From Anarhynchus alexandrinus (taxonomy: Eukaryota; Chordata; Aves; Charadriiformes; Charadriidae), in the NCBI GenBank assembly GCA_008711295.1, contig VUYV01000011.1, forward strand, positions 3,936,065-4,000,064: 64,000 nt of DNA, in the 5' to 3' direction. Below, piece after piece: positions 1-15,000 of the stretch. Below the pieces are notes generated by a model. That model was not told the origin of the DNA, ran no database searches, and was given only the letters and a program-made list of their open reading frames with translations. A program made the position numbers and the translations under genes. The stretch's first letter is position 1, and the number at the start of each line of letters is the position of its first letter.

Positions 1-3000
1 CTGGAAGCTATTTATATACTAAATACTTGAAAATACATGAAAATAGATATTAATATACATGTAAAAATAAAAGATTACAGCAAGACGTTTATATCCATGG
101 AGCACTGACCCGGTCTGACAGGACTCACTGCTATAAGCATCCCAAAGGTACTTCTAGTTTTAGGCCAAAACATGATTCCCCTTTCAGATAAGCACAGAAC
201 ATTCCTCTGCAAATTATCTCAATTTAGTAAACCTGAAAGTTTACAGCCTCAGCAGCAAAGCTGGTTCTGCAAGGATCCCATCACAACGCTGATGCTGTCC
301 CGGGCCCTTGTAGATTCAGGAACAGCCTCTGCTTATCCACATCCATTTACAGCACCCATCATTCCAACACTTTATGCTCTTAACAGGCTCTGCTACAACA
401 ACCCTTTTGACCCACTGTAATGCTGTGCTGATTAGCACACTGTGGCAATGTTTCTTACTGGTTTTGAGGAGGGATTGAATCACAACAGATGCTACAAAAG
501 TCCTTTTGCACCATATTTCTTAATGAGACAAAATAACATTTGTGTCCAGAATCCAGGAAAAGGTGAGACGGCTTTCAGCCGTAGCTGTGAAAAATCACAG
601 GCTACTGCTGAACAAGCGCCTTCTCTACCATTTCAAGAGGGCAACATTCAGTCTGTCAAGACTCAGGTATCATTTGCTGCTGCAAAGACTTCCGCCTCTT
701 AGAACTTAGGTATTACCTGACTCCACAGCAAAGCCACCAAGAGATGTGACATATCCAGGGAACCATTTTATCTAATGAGAGGAGTCTTCTAATAAATAAC
801 AAGCCTCAAACCTGTTGCTAGTTGGTGTATTCCCATGGTGAGGAGCAAGCTTGGAGAAGACTTCTATGAACAGTGGAACTACGGACATTCTTTTCTCTGT
901 GGGTTTGCACGTTGTGGATGGATTTGTCATTGCACAAGGAGGAAGAAGCTCTGACTAAAGCTTTTACCGCAGCTATGGCACGCACAGGAGGACCCTATCT
1001 AGATTCACTTGTGCCTAAGGTCCACTCTTCTCCACTGCAGAGGGCACAGCGAGCATTTTTACTCACTTACTGATTTTTACAAACCTTTAAGAACCAAGTC
1101 TCTCCAAGAGCCCTACCACTCTGTTGAGTCTCTTTGACATTGGCCAACAGGTTTAAACACCATTAGGGTAGGACAGTCAGCCTTCTAGGCAGGAGAAGAG
1201 CATGACTGTATAAGCCTTGTTTCCTTAGGTGAGCACAGCAAAAACAATAGTTAGCAGAAAAAATTATCACGACCACACTAGGGAATTGTCAAATGCATAC
1301 GACAGATGGCAAAGCACAGAAATGATCTAGCCATCAACAGGAGGAATTAAATAGCAAAGGAACTGAAAGAAAATATGTTAAAAAATTAAATCCAAATGAT
1401 TTTAGTGTATGGCTAAATCAGCAAATCCTCAGGAGTAAACTAAGGCTCTGATTTACTGCATATGAGCTGATTTCACAGGAACTGCTGTTGAATACTTCTG
1501 CCTCACAATAAACCTGAGGTGGTAACATGTTCCCTCCGTGGAAGGAAGAGCTACAACTACCTGACCTGCCTCAGGATAAATACATATCCTTCAGCAGTTA
1601 CCACGGGAATGCTGGATGTGTTGTAAATACATCAGCTGGCTTACAGTAACCTCTTGGACACTCACACCCTTCCTGCTTGGAAGGGGCACTAACAGGACTT
1701 AAACCTAATGCAGCAAGGCAATCCATCCTCACAGACTCGAAACTGGTTCTTTTTCTGCAAGTTTGTGTTTTAACAAAAACTACTAGGTTTTTTAAGTCTT
1801 TTTTCTTTCTGTTAGGGAATGCTGATTCAATGAAATCAAACTGCTTCACAGGGAGGTATTGATTTCATAAGAACTCAACAAGGAAACCATTAAAACATTT
1901 CATTTAAAACTTACCATTTTATTTCATAATTTATAATAGCAAACCTGAAGCCTCCCTCCAGCTCCACAGAAATGAGAAATCTCTAAATTTCTCATAGACC
2001 AGCTCTTGTACCATTCTATTATGCAAAAGCAGCATCTATAAGACAGTTATGCCAGACCACTCTGTTAAGCTTCCCATATTTTGAAGTCTTTAAAATGTCA
2101 TTATCCATTTTCTTTTACAGCCCAAATAAAGCAGGTGAGGTTCCTCCATGCAGCAACGGTCATAATTCAGCTGCTCAATCTCTCCTAACTTTACTATCCA
2201 ACTGCTCTATAATGAGAACTGGGGAAATAACTCAGAGGGAACCATTCCACTGTGGACTAGTAAATTTTCTTTGTGTAACATTGCTCATGTATTTTCTTGG
2301 AGTGCATTCCCTCCACCTTTAATTTGACTAAATATAGCTGATGCCTAAAGAAATAAAACCAAGTCATACTCTTGGCCTCGAGATGTTTTATACACAGTAT
2401 AATGCATGCAATCTACGCTCAAGAGGTGTTACCTAGGTCTAGAGAGAAACGCAGATTACTTCCCACTGTATTTTCAATTTCTTTTTTAAACCTGCCAGTT
2501 TCGCATGTATGGGATCCTGCTAGGAGCTCTTACTCCACTGAATAGCTGCAGGGAGTAAGCTGAAAAGGATGGCAAACCAAGACAAGTACCAGGATCCAAA
2601 GGGTGGACCCAGGCTGAATCTGGGTCAGGGAACATCTCCAGTGAGCTCGCTACCCTGCACCCAGAGCAAATGGGAGATAGCTGTTTGGGCATCTGGGAGT
2701 CAAATATCTTCTCTGGCATGCACACAGGGGACGGTATGGAGGAAAACAAAGAGCTGATGCTGTTTCACCAGCAAGGAGACAGCAAGGGAACTCAAAGCAT
2801 ATCTCCTGTCCGTGCATCGCCTGGCATACAGTCCCCAGACTGAGTCTGGCTCCAAGGCAGTCCAGACTGCATCACCCTGGTTCATCCAAAAGCTGGAAAC
2901 TTTCCCCTTCTGACACGGTCACACCACGCAACTCTTTAGATAGATCTTCAAATTAGAACAGATTTGTAGCCTAACCGTTCCTCTGCATCTCTTCTAAGAC

Positions 3001-6000
3001 ACCACCTCCTTCAAAATGCCAGCTAAAATCTGCAACAGAGGGGTTAAACTGTTCGGACTAATCAGTCAGATAAATCCATCTGGACAGCGTGTTACGGGTT
3101 ATGAGCTGATACTGCACAGAGTGGGAGAAGCCCTAAGTGCATTAACTACTAAGTGTGCTTGGTTTTGGGAAAACAGCCACTCTGCTGTACTCACATCCTT
3201 CAAAAGCAAGTCTCTGTGTTCCTCTCTCATTTCTGTGGAAAGCCAGGCCATCACTGCATGGTCACTTTATTCTGGGATAAATGCAAGATGACACTGAAAG
3301 CAACAATCCTGCTTGTCCCCCTGAGAAAGCAGCGGCTACCTGGATTACCCCCTTGAGCCAGTAATGTTGCTTAGCTATGGCAGCACAACGCTTGGCACTT
3401 CTCTGCTAGCTTAGTCTAAAAAAAATATACTCAATAAATTTGCAACAGTGTGTGGCACTGGGGATGTTGGCACCCAAACGAGATGACCACATCCCTCACA
3501 CCAGCCAGACCTACGTTATCTGCATCGCTCAGCAGCTTGAAAACTCGCTGCTCTAGGGGGTACAAACCTGCATTTTGTATCCGACTGTGAGACCTCAGCA
3601 AAACTGCAGGCAGCGAGTCACAGACGTCAGAGAAATTCTGTATTTGAGGGCAAAGCAAAGAAGGATTTCAACTCCATGACTTACGGGTGCAGGAATGTTA
3701 AAAAGGCCCCCAGTGAGTTCCTGACCAGCATGACAGTGATGCAGCCAGACGTTTAAATTGAATGCAGCTTATCCCATACTTACAGAAACAATGTAATTTA
3801 TTGCATTGCTATTACCCCATGCATGATCTGTATAATTTATTGTATAAACACGTTTTCTCCAACACATTTTTAATATTCAGTCTGGCTTTGTTAAAAAAAA
3901 AAAAGGTAATCTGGCAATCTGTCACAAATAAGATTTGATGCTGTTTTTCAGTACCATTTTGCAGACTGAACAGCTAGAATTAATAGAGAGAAACTAAGGG
4001 CAGATGCAGAGTCCAACAATAAAATGTATTAGCTATATTTTTCACCAGAGCTACTTAATATATTTCTAACTAGCTCAATAATGGATATAAGCATGCATGC
4101 AAAGATGTAGCTATAATAAACTGATACAGAAGCTAAACATGAAAATCGTGCCTAAAAATCTCAAAGTAATAGTTATTGAAACTCATTACACAGATGCAAA
4201 TTTTAAAAAGAACAACAGAGCATAAAGAAAAAGACTTTATTCAGACTCATTTGCCAGCCACATTAAATTAAGATAATCTAGGGATAATCAAATTAATGCT
4301 AAATTCAGTCTGTCTGCTTAGTTTCCTAACCTACAAAGGACATGGATTGGTAAAGGAAAAAAACAATTGTGATATAATCTGTGGGGCCCGCTGGCAGTTA
4401 GTTTATAATTTAATTTTCAACTCAAGCTTAACATGTTTTCAGAACATACAAGTAGAATCCAAGCCATGATATATTTGCATTACATTAAAAAAAAAGCTTT
4501 TCCTCCCTGTTTTTCTTTTTCAGTTCAGTTTTGTTGCCCCTTATCTCCCGTCTGGGAAACAGGAACTGCCCCAGCCCGGGGCACTCCAAAGAGGTGCAAA
4601 TTCACATGGTGCTGCTGCCTGCTGCAGACATACAGCGCAGACAAGATGCCTTAGGAAGAATTAAATCCCTGGAGTATAATTAAACAATAGCTCCACTGCA
4701 GGGATTCAAATTGGGCTCTTAGAAACAAGGGGCCTCTGCAAAAAGGTTCTTTAAAAACAAAAACAGTGTGGAAAAAACCAGATTATCAATACTGTAAGGA
4801 CTGCTTGACCTCTGAGGTTTGACGACAGTTTCAGAAAACAGAAGGGTGATCCAGATTTTTTTTTTCCCCAAATTGATCAGCAGGTTGAAAATACAAAGTT
4901 GATTACTGCACAGCTCCAGGTTAAGTCTGGAAAATTAACGAGCCTCTCAACAGAGCCCCATCAATTTATGTGAGTATATATAAACTTATTTGATCATTTA
5001 AGTCTCCCAGACTGAAAGCCCGGTGAAGGGGCTCCCATGCCTCCCCAGGGTACATCACCAGCAGGACAACATGATTCCTCACTCCTCCGTGCCCCACTCA
5101 GAGCCATCACTCACCCCTACTGGCAGTGGGATGGTGGAAAACGTGTCTTGCTGCACTGCAGCTTCCATTGATGGAGTTACAGATACTGCTTTTTTTATCA
5201 CAAAGTAGATTCCAGACACCAGACACCTGGATGCCTTATATGACATTGGAGAGTAATATTTTAGCCAAAAACCAAATGCTAAAACGCGATCATACAATAA
5301 CCAATTTGGTTCAGGGCCTCCTCTACTTCTTCTGTTTTCCAGGACATTTCTTTCCATCCCTTACACATCTGCGTGTCTGGCTTGCTCCTTCTCCCTGCCC
5401 ATCTCTACACACGTATACAATTTCCATGACTGCAGCCTCCGAGAATTTCTCACACAGGCTCCCAGCGAGTGTCTCCCGTGCCCAGGGCACGCTCCCACCC
5501 TCTGCGAGCGGTGGGCCCCCTGTCCTCTCCCTGACTCCGTACAGCCTGCTCTGCCAGCCACCTCCTCCCACGCTTCCTCTCCTCCCCACAACTTCATTCA
5601 GCTCCTCCATGTCTGCTTCTTACAGCCTTCTCCAGCCCTCGCAGCCAGTAGAGGCAGGAGCTGGCACATCCATCGCGCTTGGCATCCCCTTGGCATAAGT
5701 GCTGCCCGGGGCAGGATGCATCTCCTGCCTTGCTTTGCTTTTGCAACAACACATTTCTCACCTATCTACGGATTTATCTGCATGGCTCCCTCCCACAGGG
5801 AGGAGGGAGGAGGCTGGAGGAATGCACAGCAGCAGGAAAGGACTTACCTAGTGTTGCTGAGTATGGCAGAGAAAGAAAATGAACACACATGCGAGTTGCT
5901 CCTTTGCAGCCCCACAAAACTCTCCCTGCTCCAAGCTCTTGCTCCTCTACACCCTGTCACTCAGACACATCGCCCTTGGGAGCTACAGGGCTGGGCTGCT

Positions 6001-9000
6001 TTCACCTCCTCCAACGGGCAAGTGGAACAATCTCCTTGCTCTCTCCATCCCCCAGCCCAGCAACCGCCAGGGAAGAGTGATGCACTTGCCAAATCCCGAG
6101 CTCCAGGCCAGGCGAGAGACCCTTCCACCTCTGTCCAGCTGTGCTGCCACCAGCTTACTGCATCCTACACCTGAACAAGATATGTTTTACAGGTCTCCTT
6201 CAAAGGATGGTACTTATGTCTTCAATAGTTTCAGGAACTGAATAGCCTCAGGATGGGGTGGAGGCCCAGGAACACGAAAGGATGTAATACAGCAGGATCT
6301 CCTGTCAGATAAGGACCCAGCTCAAAATAGGTATTTAATGACAGTTTATTTACAGATTATGTGGTCCCACGTGGCCAATGTGAAGAGATGCTTGCCTTTC
6401 ATTTAAAAACCCTATCCCATGTTCTGGCACGTGAAAGCCAGAATGTTTCACAGTTACCTGAACGTTTCCCAGCCAGGTGCAACTAGAACAAAGACTTGTA
6501 CCCACAACATCTAGCAGCCTTTAGGTGTCCTCAGCGAGGGAACAGAACTGCAGCAGGAGAGAAAAATTTTTTATCTTGTTGTTGACCTCCTACATACTTG
6601 CCCATTTGCAAGCCACTGAGAAGGATGGATGCTCAGATGGACACAGGAGCACTGTAAGACTGTACGGTCACTTTTGATCTTCCCCTAGATATCTATCTAT
6701 GAGATGTTTCCGTTGAAGAGCTTTCAAGGAGCTTGAAAGGGAAGCAAAGGCACTATCCTCCTCTGAAGGACCCAAAGAAGATGCAAGCATCTTCTTTTGG
6801 TACCCTTCACAGCACTGACATCTGACAGAAAGACTGCACTGGGGTATCCCTTTTAGCAGACATTACTCACGAAAGGGCAATAAAGGGGAGACAGTCTGTG
6901 AGAAAATACCTACAGAGTTATCGCATCATAATCTCTTCAGAAGAGTTCTAGTTACCTGGGCATTAGTTCTGAGGCTTATAACAGACAGGAAGGGCAGGGG
7001 TCTTTGAGAGCACTGTAGCATTTTTCTCAGTGGTTGATTATTTTCTCTCAAATTTTCAGGAATTTAAAGCTTGCACAGGCCAAACTTTTGTTTTACTTTG
7101 GCAAAGCAGGAGGCCGAAGGGCAGGAAACAGAGGAACTTTGTATTCACACATACTTGTGTAAAATGTTAGTTATGCATTAAGCTCTACCAACCCATTACA
7201 GTAGTACAAGAGAAACACACAAACTTAGTCCAAGAGCTGTATTTATGGTTCAAATGTAAAATGGCCAGGCTGTTTATGGAGCACCTTTTAAAACACCATC
7301 CCAAGTCTTCCGAGTTGATTCCTTTAAGCCTCTGATTTTAAACCAAAAAGCAGCAGAGTCCACTTTCCACAGGCTCTGGGCTGCCTACAGCCTCTGAATA
7401 TACTCTCCCAGATTCTCTTCCCCACCAAGAACAAAACGCTTCCCCTGCTGTGCCCATTTGCTGCCTCCTGGCTGAGCGGGCTGCTGCAAAGGATCTCTGC
7501 ATCTGAGGCTGTCAGAAGATGGTCTGTAATGAGCTCTGCGTACTGCCACTCTCGCAGGCAGAGTGGGTTAGTCAGAAAGCACAGTTTGAGCACCACTTGC
7601 TGCACAGATCTTCAATAGAAAGTGTAAGAAGGTGGATATGTAACAGTGAACCCAACTTCCAGCTCAGTCCACTCTCCTCTGCAGTTTCATCTAACATGGG
7701 CTTGGCAGCTGTCAAGGGAAAAAACAGTCCTTTTCACAAGGCTACTCAGTACGTGTAACCTTCAAACTCTTCTCTGTGCATCCCAAACAATTGCACACAG
7801 GCAGTGAGAGAGGATGCTCCTGCGACTGCAGAACAATCCCTCTGTGTTGTGGCTTTCAGCTCCTCGATAGGAGGAGGCAACCCTATTCTGTGCAGCAGCC
7901 TTTAACCATTACAGCGGCTGCTTCCGTTTCCCAGAAAAGGCCAGGCGGGACAAAAACCTCATATATAAGACGCCAAAGGACCTCACACCAGCAGGAGGGG
8001 GAGTTTTCTGCCTTCCCTGAGCTGTTTCCTTTGTCTTGCATTCCTCCTTCAGTACAGGGGACAGAGCCTTTGTCTGAGGCTGGGCTGACCATGTGCAGTT
8101 TCTCCCCGGTGTCCTTACCCCAGGAGTCAGAGATGCTCTTCTTAACAGGGACTACTGCTCCCCAGCATGTCAGCTCCTCCTCACCCTCCTGTAGCAGGGA
8201 GGCTCTGGGTAGGATGGAGAAAAGGCTTCTTGCAGAGAGATCGGCTCCCCTCCACTTTGGGCAGAAAACATTAGCGAGATCAGTTCTGATCTTGAACTGC
8301 AGCCACCCAGGATAAACACCTGCTAGGGGCCAGCATCCAAGCGTCCCAGGGCCACTTGGCCACTCCTGCCACACAGGCTGTTCTTGCACCCTTGCACGGA
8401 GATGTGTCACACATCTTCCTCTGGGTCTCCATGCCCGTTTCTGTCCTCCCTCTCCCACATGCAGTATGAAGGCTAAAACGACTTCTGTATTTATAAATGC
8501 AACCGTCAATCAGATTTACAAGTGTTGCTGCTTTGTCCATCCCTGACATTTTGGTGCAGCCTCAGGGCACATGGCAAAGCACAGAGAGAAGACGTCTCTT
8601 TTTTTTCCCTTTTTTCCCCCCTTTTTCTTTTTTTAAACAAACCAACTGAATGAACTGTATTGAACAGCTGAAAAGCAACGAGCCAAGTTCAGTTCCCAGG
8701 CAGGAAAAGGACATAAGTTGACAGAATTAAAAGGGACAGCATCAGTTGAAATGTAGCCAACTCAAACTGGGCCTAAACCTGCTTTATCTAAATCACAGTA
8801 GCACCTAAAAACAAGCCTCCTCTTTCAGGCAGTGCAGAGATCCCTCACTTACTGTCTAGAAATACTATGCAAACAGTAAAGCAGTCCAAGGAAGACAGCT
8901 TTCCTTCTATTTCAACAAAGTCTTTTATAACAAAGACTTTCTGTACCCCTGCCCCTGGCACAAAGTCTCTCCATACTTTAGTGTCAACCTACTCTTTCAC

Positions 9001-12000
9001 AGAATCACAGAATTTTCAGAGTTGGAAGGGACCTCTAGAGATCATCTAATCCAACTCCCCTACTAAAGCAGGATTGCCTAGAGCACATTACTCAGGACTG
9101 CATCCAGGCGGGTCTTGAAAATCTCCAGAGAAGGGGACTCCACAACCTCCCTGGGCAGCCTGTGCCAGTGCTCTGTCACCCTAACTGTAAAGAAGTTTTT
9201 CCGTGTGTTGGAATGGAACTTCCTATGTTCCAACTTATGCCCATTGCCCCTCGTCCTGTCACTGGGAACCACCGAGAAGAGTCTGGCTCCATCCTCCTTC
9301 AACCCACCCTTTAGATATTTGTAAGCAGTAATAAGGTCTCCCCTCAGCCTTCTCTTCTCCAGGCTAAAGAGTCCTAGCTCTCTCAGCCTTTCCTCATAAG
9401 GGAGATGCTCCAATCCCTCAATCATCTTGGTTGCCCTTCGCTGGACTCTCTCCAGCAGTCCCCTATCCCTCTTGAACTGGGGAGCCCAGAACTGGACACA
9501 GTATTTCAGTTGTGGCCTCACCAGTGCCGAGTAGAGGGGGAGAATGACCTCCCTCGACCGACTGGACACACTCTTCCCTATGCAGCCTAGGATTCCATTG
9601 GCCTTTTTGGCGACAAGGGCACATTGCTGGCTCATTAACAATTTATTATCTACCAGGACTCCCAAATCCTTCTCCTCAGAGCTACTTCCCAGCAGGTCCA
9701 CCCCTAACCTATACTGGTGCCCAGCATTCTTCCTCCCTTCCTTGGGGTTGGGGAAGGTCAAAGACCTGTTCTCAGCCGAGAGCTAGAAGTTGGAAAGACA
9801 ACAGTGGCTTCCATGACAAGGCACAGGAACTACCCAGCCTGACTCCTGAATCCAGACAAAATGCAGGAGAGAAAAAAGCCCCAACTCCATGAGGTTGAGG
9901 AGGTAGAAAAGGCTTTAATTTATATTACATAGCTAGCTTGCTGACAACATAAGCCATAGACTTTTCCCCCTCCAAGTCGAATGAGAGTACAACTGACCTT
10001 GGAAACTCCTGGGTTCCCAGTCATGCTTTCCTATTGCTGAACTGTAGACAGGGAGGAAGCTTGGAAGACCTTGTGCCCAGTCCAGGTTCACACCACCAGC
10101 GCTGATGAAACAAAAGGCAACGTCACACAGCAGTGGTGTTGGTCCCCTCCTCTCAAATTCCTGATAAAGCATCCAGCACTTTTTAAACCTGGCCAGAGGG
10201 TTGCAGGGGCTTTTCTATCACCGCAGCAAAAGGAATTTTGTGGAGAAGAGATTTTCCAGTGTGGCACAATGTCCTGGCAAGTCCCAAACAAAGGCCAGGG
10301 AGATGCTACCCACCAAAACCAGCAAGAATTAAATAACTGCCAGCTTGTCCCATCAGCAGCTGAAGAAGTGACAGCGTCCCAAGGCAAAGGGCAGGACTGA
10401 GCCTAGCGCTGGGGTCCCTCCAGTATTGTAAAGGGGCAGCACCCTACCTGTTCTGAACAGAAAGAGAAATGAAGTTTATTTAGTCAGCCAAAATCTAAGG
10501 TCATGCAACTCCATTTATGCTGCCGGGAAGAAGGATAATAGGGGCACACCACCCATGCGGCGGCATAGCAGCACTCAGCAGCATTCACAGCTGTATTTCT
10601 ACTCTATGCCCTCAGCTAGTTTACTACCTATATGTGAAACCACTCTGATGGACACAGGACTCACACAGAGGAAGGACGGGCCACCAGGTGTGTGCTAGCT
10701 CACAGCCTGGGAAGCCTCAGTCGAGGCCACCACAAAGTTCCTCTCTAAGGACTAGCAAGCCTCTTACCTCCACCTGTGCCTCAGCACCCAGCACTCACCC
10801 TCACAAGTGAGGATAAAAGCATTGGACTCTGAAGGTCCCAAAAATTACGGTCATACAAACAGAGTCCTGCTAGGGGTGGGCAAGACCATCTTGACATTAA
10901 AAGCAGATGGTAGAAGTTTACAGTTTCTTTGAGAGGGGGGAAAGAAGAGCTATAATAATGCCTTTCAATGAGCTCTGCTGGACCAAACCCAAAATAGACA
11001 CAGGAAAAACCAAAACTGATTAGAGAAAAAAGTTTGATGCCAAAGACAAACCAGTGAGAAGGCTTCTTGAGACTTGCCAGAGAGTTGCTATGTCAGGAAA
11101 GCAGACAGGTGTCTAGCTGCCCCATCCTTCAAGTGCACTCAAAGAAAAAACACATAGAACCACACTGCAACACTAATGTCTTTCCTCCGAGAGCTCCGAT
11201 ACTGTGGGTTACAACTGCATGCACAGGCTGAGGCTGGCATGAGGCAAGCTGTCGGCTCTTGTGCTGCAAAAGGAAGGGTTTCCTGCGGCTGGCACTGCCT
11301 CGTGTGCCGGCTAATGGGCACACACAGACAAAGCGAGCAGAGCTGCTACAGCAGGACAAGCCTCATCTGGTGGGACACGTAACAGGTATTGTGCATCTAG
11401 CTTTGGGCAGGGCAGGGTGATCAGATAGTGCCAGCAGGCAAGTTTCAACCCTCGGGCATCCTGAGCAGCAACAGCATCCCGAGCAGCAACAAGACGGTAA
11501 GATTAAATACAGTCCCAGCCTCAAAGTTTTCCCTGCAGAGCCCATAGACGGTATTTCAAGAGAAGATACATTTATGTGCCTACAAAATGTCTCCTCTTAG
11601 AGTCATCCTTTCTGCACAAAAAACATTTTCCATGAGGTCTCTTCAGCATCGTCTGTCTGACTGACAGCTTTGCAGATGCTTCTCTCTGGATTACTAGCAG
11701 TGCTGCATAACCTTTCTTTGTCATCTACAGGGGTGAGTGAAAAGAGCTGGTTCCATCTGCAACCAGCACTTTGCTGCAATGCCTATCAGGACAATTTACA
11801 AGAGTTGCATTTGGCAATTCCCTCCCCAACAACTTCAGAGCCTCCAGCCAGCTCCAGAGGAAGCCAACGACAGGTTGGGGACCGAAGCACGAGCTCGATA
11901 GCTGCCTGTCGTGCCTAGCACATCAGCCAACCGCTCCGCACATAAGCAACCAGTTTGTTGTATCAGCCAGCACATCGTTTGGTACCAGCCACAGCACGTA

Positions 12001-15000
12001 TGTCCCAGCTGGAAGCTCGGGGATGTGACAAGGCTGACTTAGGAGATGGTGGGGAGGGATGGGAAATATTGGGGAGGTGAGCTCATAGGCAGCAGTATGG
12101 GGAGAAGTGGATTTATTGCGGCGGTGTGGGACATAGAGGGACTAGCGCACAGACGTAAAGGACCAGGCTTGATCTGTGCTGCTGCTCGCAGAACAGATTG
12201 TTTTATGGGAAACGTCTAAGAGGAATTAGGCTAAAACCCAACCAATTTCTCATGGACCACTGAATAACTATCAGATGATGAGAGCTTTTGGCCATGACAA
12301 ACTTGGGTTAAATTGGAACCAGTGACTTAATGTTTCCATACCCCTTTGCAGAATAAAGGCACGCAGCCTGCGCACTTGGTTGAGTCCTGTTCACCTACGG
12401 CAATTTACTGGGCTACGGTTTCAGTGTTTGCGTAGCAGAGTTCACTACATAACAGGTTCTGTTGAAATGAAATGTTGATTTATACTTTGTGGAGCTAAAA
12501 AAAAACAGTTAATCCCCCCCATTTTTAATCTAAAATCCTGGAATACTATAGAGGAGCCAGGGCCAGCTCTACACTGGAAACTGGTCAATATTACAAACAG
12601 ATGATAGAAAATATATATATATTTTACAGAGCCATAGCAACCAGAAGAGAACAATAAATCAGCCTGGGGTTGAAAAAAAAAAATAAAGGCACACTCAGGG
12701 AAAAATATATATGAATTACTGGGAGATTTTATTTGGCTTTAGTCATCCTACTGGGAAGAAATAAACACTGTTTTACAAACAAGCTAGACAAGCCTCATTT
12801 GTATTCAAGCAAGCAAGGAGTTTATTTTGGGTTTGGGTTTTGTTTTGGTTTTTTTATCCTTTTTGCACACAGAAATCGGTCTGTGTCAATGATGCTTGAA
12901 AACATGCTGGCAAGGAAAGAGTCACTGAGGCTACCACACCGAAGCTTTCTGGACTCCAGAAGATCTGAAGATGAAGCCTAGCAGTTACGCCAGGGCAGCA
13001 GGTGACAAGGTATCTGCTGGCTTAATGGCTGCAGGCCTGTGACCCCAGGCAAATAACTTAATCCCACTGAGTCCCATTTCCAGTGTAAAAGTTATACTGC
13101 CTGTCATACGCAAAGTGCCTCTGTGGCTCAGACTAAACTAACTTGGATCAGATGAAAACTGCTGAGTAAGAAGAGTGCATCTATACCTGCAGCCCTTACA
13201 ACTCCTGTAATCACCCTTGTTAAAAAAGGGGGAAAATGCAGCACACAGAGCATAATGGCCCCAAACTAATGCACTGGGCCAACGCGCACATAGGCAGGAA
13301 CAGTGTACGTGCTTCCTCAAACTACAGACAAGCCGTCAGACAATAATTTCTACCTGAAGGAAGTATGACATGTCAGAAATAACTAAGGAAGGCTAGACAT
13401 ACCTCATTTTGGGCTTGCTTTTCAGCCTGGCTGATGAAGGCTTGTGCCCACAAATTGTATCTTGCATGCTTACTTCCTTTGCTTGTAGATTTTCTTACCA
13501 CTGTGTTGCAGTCCCCAAGACACAACCAGCTTCCTAGTAACTGACTAGGCAAAGGTTAAACATTAAAATTCAACTTTTAAATTAGCTGAGATTTCAAAAC
13601 TCACATTTAAATATCTTTTAGTGCACTAGTAATCAGGAATCTATGAAAAAAAGATAAATTATGTATTTATGGAACCATAGAAAATGATGTTTAGAAGACC
13701 TGAAGAGGACACCTAGTCAGTCAAGACATGTTTATAATATAAAGGAAACTATGAAGGCTCCTAGTCTGCCCCCACCCAAAGGAAGGACCAACTCTTCCTG
13801 ACAAATATCCATGAAGAATAGTTTGACTTGTTCTCAAAGGTATGCAGCAACGGGGAATCTGCAACTATTCTAGTGCTTCACCACACTTACCATTTGAAAG
13901 ACGAACCCTAAGCCTACCTTACAGAAATTTTAGTAGTGATAGGCCTCTCATATCCCCAGTAGACATGAAAAATTTATTACTTTATTCCCTACAGCAACCT
14001 TTTGCATATTTGAAGACTGTTCTCACATATTCCTTCCATTTTCTCTTCCCTAGACTAAACAAACGTAACTCTTTTGATCATTCCTCCACAGGTTACATTT
14101 TCTGGACCTTTGGGTCATTCTTACTGCTCTCCTCCAGACTCTGTCCAACGGAGATGCATCTGACCTGGAGTCTTTAGGCATAGCTCCTTGGTGACAGTAA
14201 CTCTTACTCATTTTCTTCTCCTTTCAGAACTGCTGCCTTTCCCCAACTGATAATTGTGCATTGGATTATTCCTGTGTAAGCACAGGACCTCCCACTTGTT
14301 GTGCCTCCCTGACCTTATTTAGCACATTGGTACTTCAGACCATTTCTGCTATTTGCAAAGGTTCTGAATTCCAGCCCTCTGCGCCATAGTGCTTTGCTGG
14401 GTCTGTAGATTTCATCAGGATACACTGCATTTCATCATCCTGGTCAACACCAAATTGCATGAGCTCTAGGACAAATTTTAGAGGAATCCAAGCTCTACCC
14501 ATCTTTTGTGGTTGATGACTACAAATTGACAATTACTCAGAGTCTAAATATCCAACTGTCGTGGTTTAGTATTGCATCCCTCTCTCTAGTTTTCATCAAG
14601 ATTGCATTTCCTCAGCTCACTCACATACACTTGACAATGTGAAGTCTCACCAGTATCAAGGTAACCAGCATTCACTGCTTCCCATGGTGTCTGTTACTTC
14701 GTGACAATCAGTTTGTTTTGTTTTATTCTTGATAAATCCATGCTGGAACATTATTTCCTGAATGCCTTCTAGATGATTTGTTTTGCCTAGCAGTTTCTTA
14801 AGACCTGAAATCTGATTGACCAATTAGAACTCAGGTTTTTGCATTTTGGGGATTTGTTTTTCACTTTTTTTGGTGTGTGCGTGTGTGTGTGTGTGTGTGC
14901 GTGTGCGTGCATCCGTGCGTGTGTGTGCGTGCGTGTGTGTGAGAAGAACAGCATTTGCCATTCTCCTGCAATGCTACCTGTCCCCCCCGCAATGGCAGGG

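Noticed and set aside
5126..6241. Overlapping plus-strand frames of 190, 152 and 120 codons
   Set aside because: Several frames are open at once on both strands, rich in Ser and Pro, with no domain. This fits GC-richer intronic sequence poor in stops.
9078..9761. 227-codon minus-strand frame as a host gene
   Set aside because: It is the ORF2 tail of a CR1 retrotransposon, recognised by its conserved blocks and the octamer end.
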